Part shown: positions 26,996-35,810 of the stretch, in pieces | Layout: the number at the start of each line of letters is the position of its first letter | Numbering within the stretch: position 1 is the first letter of the stretch | DNA from: UMGS172 sp045546915 | Lineage (GTDB): Bacteria; Bacillota; Clostridia; Oscillospirales; Acutalibacteraceae | DNA length: 64,000 nucleotides | Assembly (NCBI GenBank): GCA_045546915.1 | Contig: JAZQDU010000016.1 | Coordinates: forward strand, 28,687-92,686 | Direction of reading: 5' to 3' | Program-made: the position numbers and the translations under genes | The notes under the pieces: generated by a model | Seen by the model: the letters and a program-made list of their open reading frames with translations, nothing else | Database searches by the model: none | What the model was told of the DNA's origin: nothing

Positions 26996-27765
26996 CTAAA
27001 ATGTTACTTTGTTTCGATATTGGCAATACCAACATAACCATCGGCGGTTATAATGATGATGAACTGATATTTACAGCTCGCCTTGCAACCGATACAAGGC
27101 GAACCTCTGACCAATACGCAATTGAAATCCGCGATATTATACACATTTATAATATTGAACGAAACGAGGTCACCGACGCTGCTATATGCTCGGTAGTACC
27201 TACCGTCGGCAGTGCTGTTACAAGGGCGATAAAACAACTTTTTGGTCTTGACGCAATGGTGTTGGGTCCCGGTATTAAAACCGGTCTTAATATAAAGATT
27301 GATAACCCTGCACAACTTGGTGCAGACCTTGCAGCAGGTGCCGTAGGTGCTTTGGCAAAACACCCCTACCCTTGCATAATAATTGACCTTGGCACAGCGA
27401 CCACGCTCAGTGTAATAGGTAAAAACGGTGAATTTATGGGCGGTGCTATTGCCGCAGGGATAAAATTAACACTTGAAGCACTTTCTTCCAAAACCGCACA
27501 ATTACCTGTAGTTGGACTCGATGCTCCACAAAAAGTAATAGGTTCAAACACTGTTGACTGTATGAAATCGGGACTTATAATCGGTGCCGCATCCATGATT
27601 GACGGTATGATTACAAGAATCGAACGTGAACTCGGCACCAAAACCACTGTTGTAGCAACGGGAGGTCTTGCGCCGACAGTTGTAGGCTTCTGCGACCATG
27701 AAATTGTTTTAGACGATAATCTGCTTCTTGATGGACTAAGAATTATATACAATAAAAACAAATAA
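26992..27765 (+). CDS. coaX: Type III pantothenate kinase
   Basis: Phosphorylates pantothenate in the first step of coenzyme A synthesis; this type belongs to the ASKHA fold and is not inhibited by CoA. Motifs: CFDIGNTNITIG near the N-terminus, GADLAAGAV and IIDLGTATTLSVI. 257 residues. ATG 26992 gives the ATGA overlap with uppP; ATG 27001 is an equally reasonable start. A neighbouring ECF S component (convergent) may import the substrate. Confidence 0.95.
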   Translation: MTKMLLCFDIGNTNITIGGYNDDELIFTARLATDTRRTSDQYAIEIRDIIHIYNIERNEVTDAAICSVVPTVGSAVTRAIKQLFGLDAMVLGPGIKTGLNIKIDNPAQLGADLAAGAVGALAKHPYPCIIIDLGTATTLSVIGKNGEFMGGAIAAGIKLTLEALSSKTAQLPVVGLDAPQKVIGSNTVDCMKSGLIIGAASMIDGMITRIERELGTKTTVVATGGLAPTVVGFCDHEIVLDDNLLLDGLRIIYNKNK

Positions 27766-27768
27766 AAA

Positions 27769-27803
27769 AAAGCCGTAGTTTGTGTAACACAAACTACGGC
27801 TTT
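27769..27803. terminator. Bidirectional intrinsic terminator
   Basis: Sixteen-base arms, AAAGCCGTAGTTTGTG and its complement, with a 3-base loop between the convergent coaX and ECF S genes; A and T runs flank both sides. Confidence 0.9.
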
Positions 27804-27812
27804 ATATTCACT

Positions 27813-28400
27813 TTATTTTTTTGCAAATTTCAATACACGAACAATTATAGGCGACAATACAGCATTTGTTAATACTTCAAACAAGAAGTTTCCCATTGCA
27901 AATGCCCAAAACAAATCCATTCCCGTAACAGTCATTCCTACATTTGCTGCTATCTCATTTGCGCTATCCATAAAGAATATGTAACAACCTAATAAAAATA
28001 TTGCAGTGTTTGTTATAGGACAAATTACTGCAGCCACAAAAACTGCAATATATCTATTTATCTTTTCAAGCGCTTTATAAACCAAACCTGCAACAAAACC
28101 ACACGCTGTTCCTTTGACAAGTACGGTGATTAATGTACCAGGAATATCAAACGCTAAAAATAAATTAGCACCGCCTGTCAACAATACAACCATGCCAAAA
28201 ACAAAACCGAGCCAGGTACCAACACCTACTCCACACATGGCAGCACCAATAACAATAGGTATTAAACCAACCGCTGTGGAAAATGGTCCAAAAAACGTTG
28301 TAACACCGCCGATAGTTTGCAAAACTATAACAAACGCTGTCATAATTGCGCCCATAACCAACTTTTTAGTCTGAGCTTTTCTTTTTTCTGATGTTGTCAT
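27813..28400 (-). CDS. ECF transporter S component, substrate unknown
   Basis: 195-residue membrane protein with about six hydrophobic segments and the S-component N-terminus TKKLVMGAIMTAFVIVLQ. It is a vitamin or cofactor-type importer subunit that would dock on a shared EcfA/EcfT module. Its position facing coaX makes pantothenate a reasonable guess but the sequence does not prove it. The leader (28401-28475) can form two small hairpins, CCGA-GAAA-TCGG and CTGTACCC-ATAC-GGGACAG, before an AGGAGG-type site. Confidence 0.85.
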   Translation of the reverse strand: MTTSEKRKAQTKKLVMGAIMTAFVIVLQTIGGVTTFFGPFSTAVGLIPIVIGAAMCGVGVGTWLGFVFGMVVLLTGGANLFLAFDIPGTLITVLVKGTACGFVAGLVYKALEKINRYIAVFVAAVICPITNTAIFLLGCYIFFMDSANEIAANVGMTVTGMDLFWAFAMGNFLFEVLTNAVLSPIIVRVLKFAKK

Positions 28401-28476
28401 TTTTTATTTCCTCCGATACTGTCCCGTATGGGTACAGTTCATATATTTGCAAACCGATTTCTCGGATAATGCACAA

Positions 28477-28508
28477 AAAATGCAAGCGGTTCTCACCGCT
28501 TGCATTTT
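28477..28508 (-). terminator. Intrinsic terminator of the antiporter gene
   Basis: Fourteen-base perfect arms AAAATGCAAGCGGT and ACCGCTTGCATTTT, 4-base loop, followed on the minus strand by T6. It lies directly 5' of the ECF S gene leader. Confidence 0.9.
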
Positions 28509-28528
28509 AGCACACCAAAAACATTATG

Positions 28529-29818
28529 TCAACTGTTTTTTGCCCTATCGTGCACACCTCTTGCGCTTGTTTTACCCTCAGGCTTAATTTCCCCTGCTTT
28601 AAGCAAAGCAATTTTGGTAAGATAAGGACCAACAAGTTCATAAATAAGCACCGAGAAAAGCGTTATATTGGCTACGATATGACCGGCTTCGCCTAACGAC
28701 TCTGCCTTAATTGCCATACCAAGTGCCACACCCGCTTGTGGCAAAAGCGTCACACCAAGGTATTTTACAATATTATTATCACATTTTACCGCCTTAGCCG
28801 TAACAAACGAGCCAAAATATTTACCTGCCGAACGAGTAACAATATAAACCAAACCAATAAGCACAATAAACAAATCTTTAAACACGCCAAGTTCAAGTTC
28901 TGCACCGCTTATTACAAAGAAAAGTATGAAAATAGGCGCTGTCCAACGGTCGATTCTGTCCATAAGTTCTTCAGAAAAATCACACACATTGCAAAAAACC
29001 GTTCCCAACATCATACAAACAAGCAACGATGAAAATGCCACATGGATATTTCCTATTTTAAACTCAACCATAGAAAGCGCAACCGTCACAAGAACAAACG
29101 TAACCGACATTGAAAGGCGCTTTGACCTTGAATGGAAAAACTTTTCAAAATAAGAAAACAACATGCCCATTATAAAGCCAAGCAGCAACGATAAAACAAC
29201 CTCTAAAATAGGTTCAACTATAATAGAAGTAATATTTGCCGTTCCGCCTTCTAAAGACCTTGCAACGCCGAAAGAAATTGCAAAAAGCACAAGACCTACC
29301 GCATCATCGAGCGCTACTATAGGTAACAAAATATCGGTAAGCGGTCCTTTTGATTTATACTGTCTTACAACCATCAAGGTTGCTGCAGGAGCAGTAGCCG
29401 ACGCAACAGCACCCAAAACAATTGCAGATGACAACGGCAATTTATCAGGTATAACAAAATGCAATCCAATAAGTGCAAAATCCACTAAAACGGTTGCCGT
29501 TACTGCCTGAAAAATACCAATGACCGTAGCTTGTTTACCCGTCTGTTTTAACTGCGATAAGCGAAATTCGTTACCAATTGAAAAAGCAATAAACCCTAAC
29601 GCAACATCGGACAAAAGTTTATAACTTTTAATATTTGCCATGCTGGTGAATCCAATACCGTCAATACCAAAAGCACCCAACAAATAAGGTCCTACCAAAA
29701 TACCGGCAACAAGATAAGCAGTAACAGCCGGCAACTTTAACAATTTTGCGACACGCGACAACATAAGCCCGGCGAATAATGCTATCGATAAACTGAGTAA
29801 CATCTCCACAAATATCAT
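28529..29818 (-). CDS. Cation/proton antiporter, CPA2 (KefB/NapA-like) type
   Basis: 429-residue polytopic membrane protein with 11-13 hydrophobic segments and the Na+/H+ exchanger pattern LKLPAVTAYLVAGILVGP at the N-terminus and ALDDAVGLVLFAIS near 165, whose acidic pair is typical of exchangers. It lacks the C-terminal RCK/TrkA domain of KefB, so it is likely a simple Na+ or K+/H+ exchanger in ion homeostasis. Start is either ATG 29818 or ATG 29803; neither has an ideal site. Confidence 0.88.
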   Translation of the reverse strand: MIFVEMLLSLSIALFAGLMLSRVAKLLKLPAVTAYLVAGILVGPYLLGAFGIDGIGFTSMANIKSYKLLSDVALGFIAFSIGNEFRLSQLKQTGKQATVIGIFQAVTATVLVDFALIGLHFVIPDKLPLSSAIVLGAVASATAPAATLMVVRQYKSKGPLTDILLPIVALDDAVGLVLFAISFGVARSLEGGTANITSIIVEPILEVVLSLLLGFIMGMLFSYFEKFFHSRSKRLSMSVTFVLVTVALSMVEFKIGNIHVAFSSLLVCMMLGTVFCNVCDFSEELMDRIDRWTAPIFILFFVISGAELELGVFKDLFIVLIGLVYIVTRSAGKYFGSFVTAKAVKCDNNIVKYLGVTLLPQAGVALGMAIKAESLGEAGHIVANITLFSVLIYELVGPYLTKIALLKAGEIKPEGKTSARGVHDRAKNS

Positions 29819-29913
29819 ACCCTTTCAAAACAACAACTGTTTTTCAACCAACAAATTTTAGTCCTTTTTATATTGTTTGTCAAGAGCAAACATAAATATT
29901 TGTTCATGTATAT

Positions 29914-29942
29914 AAAAAAGCCTTACGAATTGTAAGGCTTTT
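29914..29942 (-). terminator. Intrinsic terminator of the polysaccharide operon
   Basis: Eleven-base arms AAAAGCCTTAC and GTAAGGCTTTT with a 5-base loop and a T run on the minus strand, just after the aminotransferase stop. Confidence 0.88.
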
Positions 29943-29952
29943 GGTTTTATTG

Positions 29953-31056
29953 TTAGTCTTTAAGGATAATGTCACATATTTTATCTACTTCTTCGATAGT
30001 CAAATCGGCATACAAAGGCAAGGTTACTACGCGGTCAGAAACAAATTTAGCAACCGGTGTTTTATTAGAATCAAACCCGTCTTGACCTTTATAACAGCCA
30101 AAATCATTAACAAGAGGATAGAAATATTTTCTTATTATAATATTACTTTCGGCTAATTCTTTTTGAACTTCATCTCTTGTCTTTTTAAAGCCATCAAAAA
30201 CAACCGGGAAATAGGCATAATTGGTTTGAACATCGGATTGAACGGTATTTAAAACTATCCCGTCAACATTAGCCAAACGTTTTTTATAATGCTCGCACAC
30301 CAATCTGCGTTTTTCAATTTCCTCATTAATATGCCGCAAATTGCAAATACCCATAGCGGCACAAAACTCGTTCATTTTCGCGTTTCCGCCAACATATGCA
30401 ACCTCTTCGGGACCGTGAATGCCAAAATTTTTAAGGTCCTTCAAAATTTGAGTAAGATTACCATCATTATATGTAACGGCACCGCCCTCAATAGAATTGA
30501 AAACCTTTGTGGCATGGAAACTAAACATTGATGCATCGCCTAAATTTGCAACGTTTTGACCTTTATATGTAACACCAAAAGCATGAGCCGCATCATAAAT
30601 AACCTTTAAATTATACTTTTTTGCAATTGCATCAATTTTCTCAACATCACATATATTACCGTAAACATGAACAGGTAAAATCGCAACGGTCTTATCGGTT
30701 ATTAATGCCTCAATCTTAGATGCATCTATGGTATAAGTCACAGGGTCAATATCACAAAAAATCGGTGTGCAACCGTTTCTTACGATAGCGTGCGTTGTTG
30801 ACGCAAAAGTAAATGGCGTTGTGATTATTTCACCCTTAAGATTTAAAGCAGCTATTATATTTTCAAGTGCCAAATGACCATTAACGTACAATGACACGTT
30901 TTTAGCATTAAGGTACTCCTTAATTCCTGCCTCAAAAGCCTTATGCTTTGCACCCATATTTGTAAGCCAATGGCTTTCCCAGAGTTCTTTAATTTCGTTA
31001 CAGTATTCCTCAAAATCAGGCATCGAGGAACGGGTAACGTTAATTAACTTGTTCAT
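29953..31056 (-). CDS. DegT/DnrJ/EryC1 family sugar aminotransferase
   Basis: PLP-dependent aminotransferase acting on nucleotide keto-sugars to give amino-deoxysugars for surface polysaccharides. Visible features: ESHWLTNMGAKHKAFE near 27-42, TTPFTFASTTHAI, AAHAFGV and the Schiff-base lysine in SFHATKVFNSIEGG. 367 residues from ATG 31056, preceded by AAGGAG; the longer frame has no site. Third gene of a short operon after a flippase and a glycosyltransferase. The exact sugar cannot be inferred. Confidence 0.9.
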   Translation of the reverse strand: MNKLINVTRSSMPDFEEYCNEIKELWESHWLTNMGAKHKAFEAGIKEYLNAKNVSLYVNGHLALENIIAALNLKGEIITTPFTFASTTHAIVRNGCTPIFCDIDPVTYTIDASKIEALITDKTVAILPVHVYGNICDVEKIDAIAKKYNLKVIYDAAHAFGVTYKGQNVANLGDASMFSFHATKVFNSIEGGAVTYNDGNLTQILKDLKNFGIHGPEEVAYVGGNAKMNEFCAAMGICNLRHINEEIEKRRLVCEHYKKRLANVDGIVLNTVQSDVQTNYAYFPVVFDGFKKTRDEVQKELAESNIIIRKYFYPLVNDFGCYKGQDGFDSNKTPVAKFVSDRVVTLPLYADLTIEEVDKICDIILKD

Positions 31057-31130
31057 AGAATTTCTCCTTAAATCCATGCAAGTTGCATATTTTTTATGAT
31101 AATTCGGATAAAACTTAATAAACACAAAAC

Positions 31131-32573
31131 CTAATTTTTGTTTGACTTGAATTTCTTTAAAACTTTATCCACCAAATAACCGAAAATTTCGTTTTTGGTC
31201 AAAAAAGAAAACAAAACATATACTGCTATACCAACTATAACCTGAATTATCAAAGTAACCAAACTGCTCAACTTCAAAAATTGAACCAGATACACCGTAA
31301 CACCCATAAAAGCAGAAAGTATAATCGACGGCAAAATATCTTTTATCTGTTCAAAATATCCATAATTCAGTAACTTTTTATTAGGGAACGCATTTATAAA
31401 ACTACTTATCACGGCTGAGACAATCAAACTATACGCCATTAACAACGGGCTATGCCACATTACGACAAGCAAAACCGACATTCCGACTATTTTCTTCACT
31501 ATCTCAAGTTTTAAATACATATCACTTCTTCCAAGAGCCTTAATTGCATTTAAATTGGCTGTATGAATTGGAAACAGTGAATATGTAAAGCAAAATACCC
31601 TTAAATAAGGAACACATGGCAACCATTTTTCGGTTAATAAAAGTGAAATTAACGGCTCGGCACACATGGCAATACCCATCATTATAGGGCAAATAACGTA
31701 ACTGCTTACCTGTATGGCGCGACGAGTCATGGATTTTACGGTTTCTTTACTATCCTGCGATTCAGACAAAGCAGGAAACAGAACACTATCAATCGATGCA
31801 TTTACATTGGTAATAGCAAGATGCGGAAACTGTTTGCCCTTATTATAAAAAGCCAAATCTTCAGAAGTATAAAGTTTTCCAATTATAAGTTGCCTTATAT
31901 TGTTATATACAGTATCAATAAGTGACGAAACAAGCAACTTCCAACCAAAGGTAAAGAGATTTTTTAAACGTGTAAATGAGAACAACCATTTAGGACGCCA
32001 TTTTACAGTAAACCATAACGTAACAGTGCTAATAAAATTTGAAAAAAGATTTTGAGCAACTAAAGCCCAAACGCCAAATCCCGCATACGCAAGATAAATA
32101 CCAACTACGGCAGACCCCAACGAGGCAACCAACGTAGCATAAAAGAATTTTTTAAATATCATTTTCTTAGAAACGAACGCTTGCTGAACGTTTCTAACAC
32201 CCGAAATAACAATTGTAAGGCTTAAAACACGGATAATTGGTACTAACTGAGGCTCATCATAAAAACTTGCTATAAGCGGAGCACACAAGAACATTAAAAA
32301 ATAAAGTACACCGCACACCACTATATTAAAGTAAAATACCGTGGAAAAATCCGTATCATCGGCATCTTTTTTCTGTATTAGAGAATTACCAAACCCACTG
32401 TCAACAAACACCTGTAAAATAACAATAAATACGTTAACAAGGGCTATTACTCCGTAAACTTCCGGGTCTAAAAGACGGGCTAATATTATCGAGACAATGA
32501 AGGTTATCCCTTGTGAACCCATACGTTCCATAAAACGCCATATTAAGTTGTTAAAAACCTTTGCACTATTCAT
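31131..32573 (-). CDS. Polysaccharide flippase (MOP superfamily, Wzx-like)
   Basis: 480-residue protein with about 12-14 hydrophobic segments, expected to flip lipid-linked sugar repeat units across the membrane. The N-terminus FMERMGSQGITFIVSIILARLLDPEVYGVIALVNVF is typical of the lipopolysaccharide/teichuronic acid exporter family (shown here in part: RLLDPEVYG). GAGGTAATTTTA precedes ATG 32573. Sandwiched between a glycosyltransferase and a sugar aminotransferase. Confidence 0.9.
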   Translation of the reverse strand: MNSAKVFNNLIWRFMERMGSQGITFIVSIILARLLDPEVYGVIALVNVFIVILQVFVDSGFGNSLIQKKDADDTDFSTVFYFNIVVCGVLYFLMFLCAPLIASFYDEPQLVPIIRVLSLTIVISGVRNVQQAFVSKKMIFKKFFYATLVASLGSAVVGIYLAYAGFGVWALVAQNLFSNFISTVTLWFTVKWRPKWLFSFTRLKNLFTFGWKLLVSSLIDTVYNNIRQLIIGKLYTSEDLAFYNKGKQFPHLAITNVNASIDSVLFPALSESQDSKETVKSMTRRAIQVSSYVICPIMMGIAMCAEPLISLLLTEKWLPCVPYLRVFCFTYSLFPIHTANLNAIKALGRSDMYLKLEIVKKIVGMSVLLVVMWHSPLLMAYSLIVSAVISSFINAFPNKKLLNYGYFEQIKDILPSIILSAFMGVTVYLVQFLKLSSLVTLIIQVIVGIAVYVLFSFLTKNEIFGYLVDKVLKKFKSNKN

Positions 32574-32609
32574 TAAAATTACCTCATAGAACTTTTATAT
32601 CAACAACTT

Positions 32610-33563
32610 TTATTTAACAAAAATCTTTTTAATTGATAGCAAAAATGGAAATCCTGCTTTAATGTATATTTTAATACGCGTCTTTAAAGAAAGTTTATTG
32701 AAAAACTCTCTATACTCTTTTTTCAAAAGTCCCTTGTTATTGTTATTATTTCTCAATATATAAAATTCTGCTTCCTTCACAGCATACGTCACTGCATCGC
32801 TGTATTTATAATCTGTATCAATATTTAATTGATTTAACATATTGATTATTTTGTTATAATGCAAAATAACACGCTCTTTTTGATTATGGTGTTTTAATGT
32901 CCAAGAATTTTTTGCCATAAACCTATAATCCGACATATTATCAGTAAGGAAATATATACCGCCATTTAAAGAGCCTGCAATTTGTAAAGTATAATCAATG
33001 GAAAGTTTATTCATAAAAGATGGCGCATTTTCATATATACTTTTTCTGTAAAAAAGCGAATTGGTTGCTAAATAACCACCGCCTCCCTTAATAACTTCAT
33101 CCGTAATAAGTATTGTCTCGGTCTCGGAAGGCTTAATTTCTCTTAGCACTTCATCGGTATTATCAGCACAAACCATATTTGCTGCATGTGCACACATATC
33201 AATCTCGGGATGATTTTCTAAAACATCATATTGTTTTTGAAGTTTGTACTCATCAGTCCAATAATCATCACCTTCACAAAAAGCAATATACTTACCCTTA
33301 GCCCTTGGATATCCATAAGTTTTAGAAATAGGTACCTTTTTAGAATGTTGATTCTCGGTTTGATAAATAGGCTTAATAATATCGGGATATTTTTCTTCAA
33401 ATTCCTTAATAATTTTTGCTGTGTTATCAGTTGAAGCATCATCATGAACCAAAACTTCAAACTCAAAGTTTGTTTTTTGCATAACAAAACTGTTTAAGGC
33501 ATCTCTAATATAAGATTCCTGATTGTAAGTGTTACATATAATGCTTACTTTAACATCATTCAT
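32610..33563 (-). CDS. Family 2 glycosyltransferase
   Basis: Transfers a sugar from a nucleotide donor during surface glycan assembly. GT-A fold motifs: VSIICNTYNQESYI at the N-terminus, HDDASTDNT near 40-49 and the metal-binding CEGDDYW near 95. 317 residues with a basic, hydrophobic C-terminus. GAGGG precedes ATG 33563. First gene of the glycosyltransferase-flippase-aminotransferase unit. Confidence 0.9.
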   Translation of the reverse strand: MNDVKVSIICNTYNQESYIRDALNSFVMQKTNFEFEVLVHDDASTDNTAKIIKEFEEKYPDIIKPIYQTENQHSKKVPISKTYGYPRAKGKYIAFCEGDDYWTDEYKLQKQYDVLENHPEIDMCAHAANMVCADNTDEVLREIKPSETETILITDEVIKGGGGYLATNSLFYRKSIYENAPSFMNKLSIDYTLQIAGSLNGGIYFLTDNMSDYRFMAKNSWTLKHHNQKERVILHYNKIINMLNQLNIDTDYKYSDAVTYAVKEAEFYILRNNNNNKGLLKKEYREFFNKLSLKTRIKIYIKAGFPFLLSIKKIFVK

Positions 33564-33754
33564 AATACAAATCCCTCATTAAATTATTAAAAACCTATAC
33601 AAAAACTGTTTAATATACTAAATTGAAATTTATATAAATATACATTATTGATTATACCAAATAACCAAAAATTAGTCAACATCAAAAAGTATAATAGATA
33701 TATTGACACAAAAAACAAAAGTTTAAGGCTTTAGCGAGGAATTATTAGTAAAAC

Positions 33755-33787
33755 AAAAAATCCGTTCACATAAAGTGAACGGATTTT
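33755..33787 (-). terminator. Intrinsic terminator after the structured element
   Basis: Thirteen-base arms AAAATCCGTTCAC and GTGAACGGATTTT with a 5-base loop; T6 follows on the minus strand. It comes only a few bases after the 3' end of the structured element at 33791-33925. Confidence 0.85.
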
Positions 33788-33790
33788 CGT

Positions 33791-33925
33791 TTGGCTCCCC
33801 CAACTCGGCTCGAACCAAATTAAGCCAACTGCCGAGTAAAATATCTTTTTAGTTTGGCTTTTGCGACGGTCTGTCGCAGATACCGACTTCGCGCTCAGTC
33901 GGTGGGACGTATAATAGTCAGCCAA
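33791..33925 (-). ncRNA. Candidate structured RNA or palindromic element
   Basis: No homologue is recognised. Read on the minus strand the element starts with TTGGCT and ends with AGCCAA, which pair, and carries one more copy of each inside (AGCCAA at 33854-33859, TTGGCT at 33823-33828), so alternative helices are possible. Internal hairpins are ACCGACT/AGTCGGT (33882-33903), GCGAC/GTCGC (33863-33877) and ACTCGGC/GCCGAGT (33803-33837). The 3' part GGTTCGAGCC resembles a tRNA T-arm. A strong terminator follows at once. The frame across it is open but contains no domain and has no ribosome-binding site. It fills most of the 380-base gap between the glycosyltransferase and lipoprotein genes. Confidence 0.5.
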
Positions 33926-33943
33926 GATTCAAATTTATAGATC

Positions 33944-34573
33944 CTACTGCACATTAATTTCGGGCACTTTATATTTTGGGTGGGTTATTTCTATTCCTAA
34001 ATTATAAACTCCGCGATTTGAGGCATAGGTATTGATATGTATTTTGATCTCAGACGTGTTCCACTCATAATTCATGCCGACAACGTTCGGTGTAGACCAT
34101 TCATTAAATGTCGGCTTTGTATCGGTCAAATTTTGATAGTATTTTACTATATTATTTAACAGGTCTTCCAGTTGTCCCTCGGTGTCAGGAAATAAGGTGA
34201 ACTTTACTGAATATAGCTTTTTATTTTTGTCAAAGTAGTAGCTAACAGCGGAAGCAAAAACATCAAATTTTACGGAATAGAATGTTTTTAATTCTTCATC
34301 TGGCAACCTATCAAATGACTCATAGCCGTTATTTATTGTGTCTTCTTTCAAGGTCTTGGTAATAGTGTCGGTATTACGAACCGTTGTCAACTCTTCAGGT
34401 GTCATTAACAATTCCATGCCACAGGGTAACCACGCCTTAGCTTCCTCAACCACTTTAGATGAGGCGTTTTCGGCATCGGCTTTAGAACTGTTGTCGGCTT
34501 TATTTTCTCCACATCCACAAGCAAGACCAAAAAGACAAGCGAGTGTGAGTATTACTGCAATTAATTTTTTCAT
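33944..34573 (-). CDS. Putative lipoprotein of unknown function
   Basis: 209 residues. MKKLIAVILTLACLFGLACGCG is a lipoprotein signal (only the core LFGLACGCG matters: Cys lipidation site near residue 18-20), followed by a Ser/Lys/Asp-rich linker and a globular part with no recognised domain. ATG 34573 follows GAGG. The size and layout resemble the lipoprotein at 56356-56985, but the sequences are not obviously related. Next to a zinc-ribbon membrane protein gene. Confidence 0.7.
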   Translation of the reverse strand: MKKLIAVILTLACLFGLACGCGENKADNSSKADAENASSKVVEEAKAWLPCGMELLMTPEELTTVRNTDTITKTLKEDTINNGYESFDRLPDEELKTFYSVKFDVFASAVSYYFDKNKKLYSVKFTLFPDTEGQLEDLLNNIVKYYQNLTDTKPTFNEWSTPNVVGMNYEWNTSEIKIHINTYASNRGVYNLGIEITHPKYKVPEINVQ

Positions 34574-34705
34574 TTTAGATTCCTCATTATAATCAATTTC
34601 AACGGTAAAACTTACCACACAGAGTTATTGACAACTCTCGATAAGTATAATAGTAAATAGCACCTGCTAATTCTTTGTCGTTTTCACAGTATTTCTTTAA
34701 TGCAC

Positions 34706-35416
34706 TTATACAATCGTCTGTGCACTTGCTTTTGCTGATTTAAAATCTGCTTTTATATTTTTTAAGGCTTCACTGAAAGATTTGTAAGAATATGACGAAT
34801 TACCAATAGCCAAGTCTACCATATCAGAATAGGCAACATACAATTCTTTAATTGCTTTATATTCATCTTCGAATTCTTCAGGATAATCTTTTAAATCTTT
34901 AATATACTTATCAACTTCTTTTTTATTATCGCAAATACCATCGTATTTAACACGTTCACCTAAAGCAAAAGACGAAAGTGCGTCATTAAAATCAGAATAA
35001 AATCTACCGTATTTATCCTTAGTATATATATTGGTCTCATAACTGTCTTCCTCACAAATACAGTTATACCACACCTTACTTTTAAGAGAACAATACTTTT
35101 CTGCTTTTTCACCACCAAAAATCATCAATTCATATACTTCTTCAAGATTATCTTCATATTCCATAAGATTTTGCTGTATTCTATCCATCTCCTTCTGCTT
35201 GTTGTTAATCACAACTCCTGCAACAGTGCCAACTGCAATTGATATCACAAGAATGACAGCAATAATAACATGTTTCTTGTTTATTTGCTTCTTTTTGGTT
35301 GCTGTACCATTAATTAAATTTTCATTATTTGGTTGGTTGTCAAAAGGACTTCCGCAGATATCGCAAACTAAAATATTGTCCTCTGCCGACCTACCACAAT
35401 TTTCACAAAACTTCAT
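34706..35416 (-). CDS. Zinc-ribbon single-pass membrane protein
   Basis: 236 residues. An N-terminal zinc ribbon (Cys4, Cys7, Cys18, Cys21) is followed by a polar linker, one membrane helix (about 47-68) and a long, charged, probably coiled-coil extracytoplasmic part. This domain layout is common in Clostridia and its role is unknown. ATG 35416 follows GGAGG; a longer frame exists but lies over the operator region. It is transcribed divergently from the XRE regulator, whose palindromes lie between them, so it is a likely regulatory target. Confidence 0.75.
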   Translation of the reverse strand: MKFCENCGRSAEDNILVCDICGSPFDNQPNNENLINGTATKKKQINKKHVIIAVILVISIAVGTVAGVVINNKQKEMDRIQQNLMEYEDNLEEVYELMIFGGEKAEKYCSLKSKVWYNCICEEDSYETNIYTKDKYGRFYSDFNDALSSFALGERVKYDGICDNKKEVDKYIKDLKDYPEEFEDEYKAIKELYVAYSDMVDLAIGNSSYSYKSFSEALKNIKADFKSAKASAQTIV

Positions 35417-35463
35417 AGTGAAACCTCCAAAAATATTTTGTCGAAAAACGACTAAATACAGTA

Positions 35464-35513
35464 TATGACATATTGTCATAATTGTCAACAAAAAATTATG
35501 ACATAATGTCATT
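35464..35513. promoter_or_regulatory. Two palindromic operators between divergent genes
   Basis: TATGACA-TAT-TGTCATA at 35464-35480 is a perfect palindrome; TATGACA-TAA-TGTCATT at 35497-35513 matches it at all but one end base. The centres are 33 bases apart, about three helical turns, so two dimers could sit on one face. The second operator overlaps a plausible -10 (TTATGA) 17 bases from TTGTCA at 35473-35478 for the XRE gene. I infer autoregulation by the XRE protein. Confidence 0.7.
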
Positions 35514-35525
35514 AGAGGTGTTTAT

Positions 35526-35738
35526 ATGAAAAACAATTTAAAATTGTTGCGTAAAAGCAAGGGATATACGCAAATTGCCGTACAGATGAAAACAGGAATT
35601 GAACAAGCACTCCTCTCTAAATTTGAAAATGGAGAAAGGGTGCCACCTACAGAAACACTAATTAGACTTGCGGATTTTTATAATGTAAGTATAGATTATA
35701 TCTTATGCAGAACAAACAATCCTAATATACAAAAATAA
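35526..35738 (+). CDS. XRE family transcriptional regulator
   Basis: 70-residue stand-alone helix-turn-helix protein of the Cro/CI type: LRKSKGYTQIAVQMKTGI then LSKFENGERVPPTETLIRLADFYNVSIDYIL. AGAGGTG precedes ATG 35526. It has no sensor domain. Expected to bind the palindromes directly upstream and to repress itself and the divergent zinc-ribbon protein. Confidence 0.9.
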   Translation: MKNNLKLLRKSKGYTQIAVQMKTGIEQALLSKFENGERVPPTETLIRLADFYNVSIDYILCRTNNPNIQK

Positions 35739-35762
35739 GCCGTGAAAAATCACGGCTTTTTG
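35737..35762 (+). terminator. Intrinsic terminator of the XRE gene
   Basis: AAGCCGTGA and TCACGGCTT with a short A loop and a T run, overlapping the XRE stop region. Confidence 0.85.
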
Positions 35763-35810
35763 TTTAACGTAAAATTATCAATAAAATCAATGTGAAGCAT
35801 TCTTATGATT

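Noticed and set aside
33800..33822. tRNA gene from the GGTTCGAGCC motif
   Set aside because: No anticodon or D-arm can be built; only the T-arm-like piece is present.
33731..33925. Open frame of 64 codons on the minus strand
   Set aside because: No ribosome-binding site, it runs through a terminator hairpin, and the sequence is explained better by the helices of the structured element.
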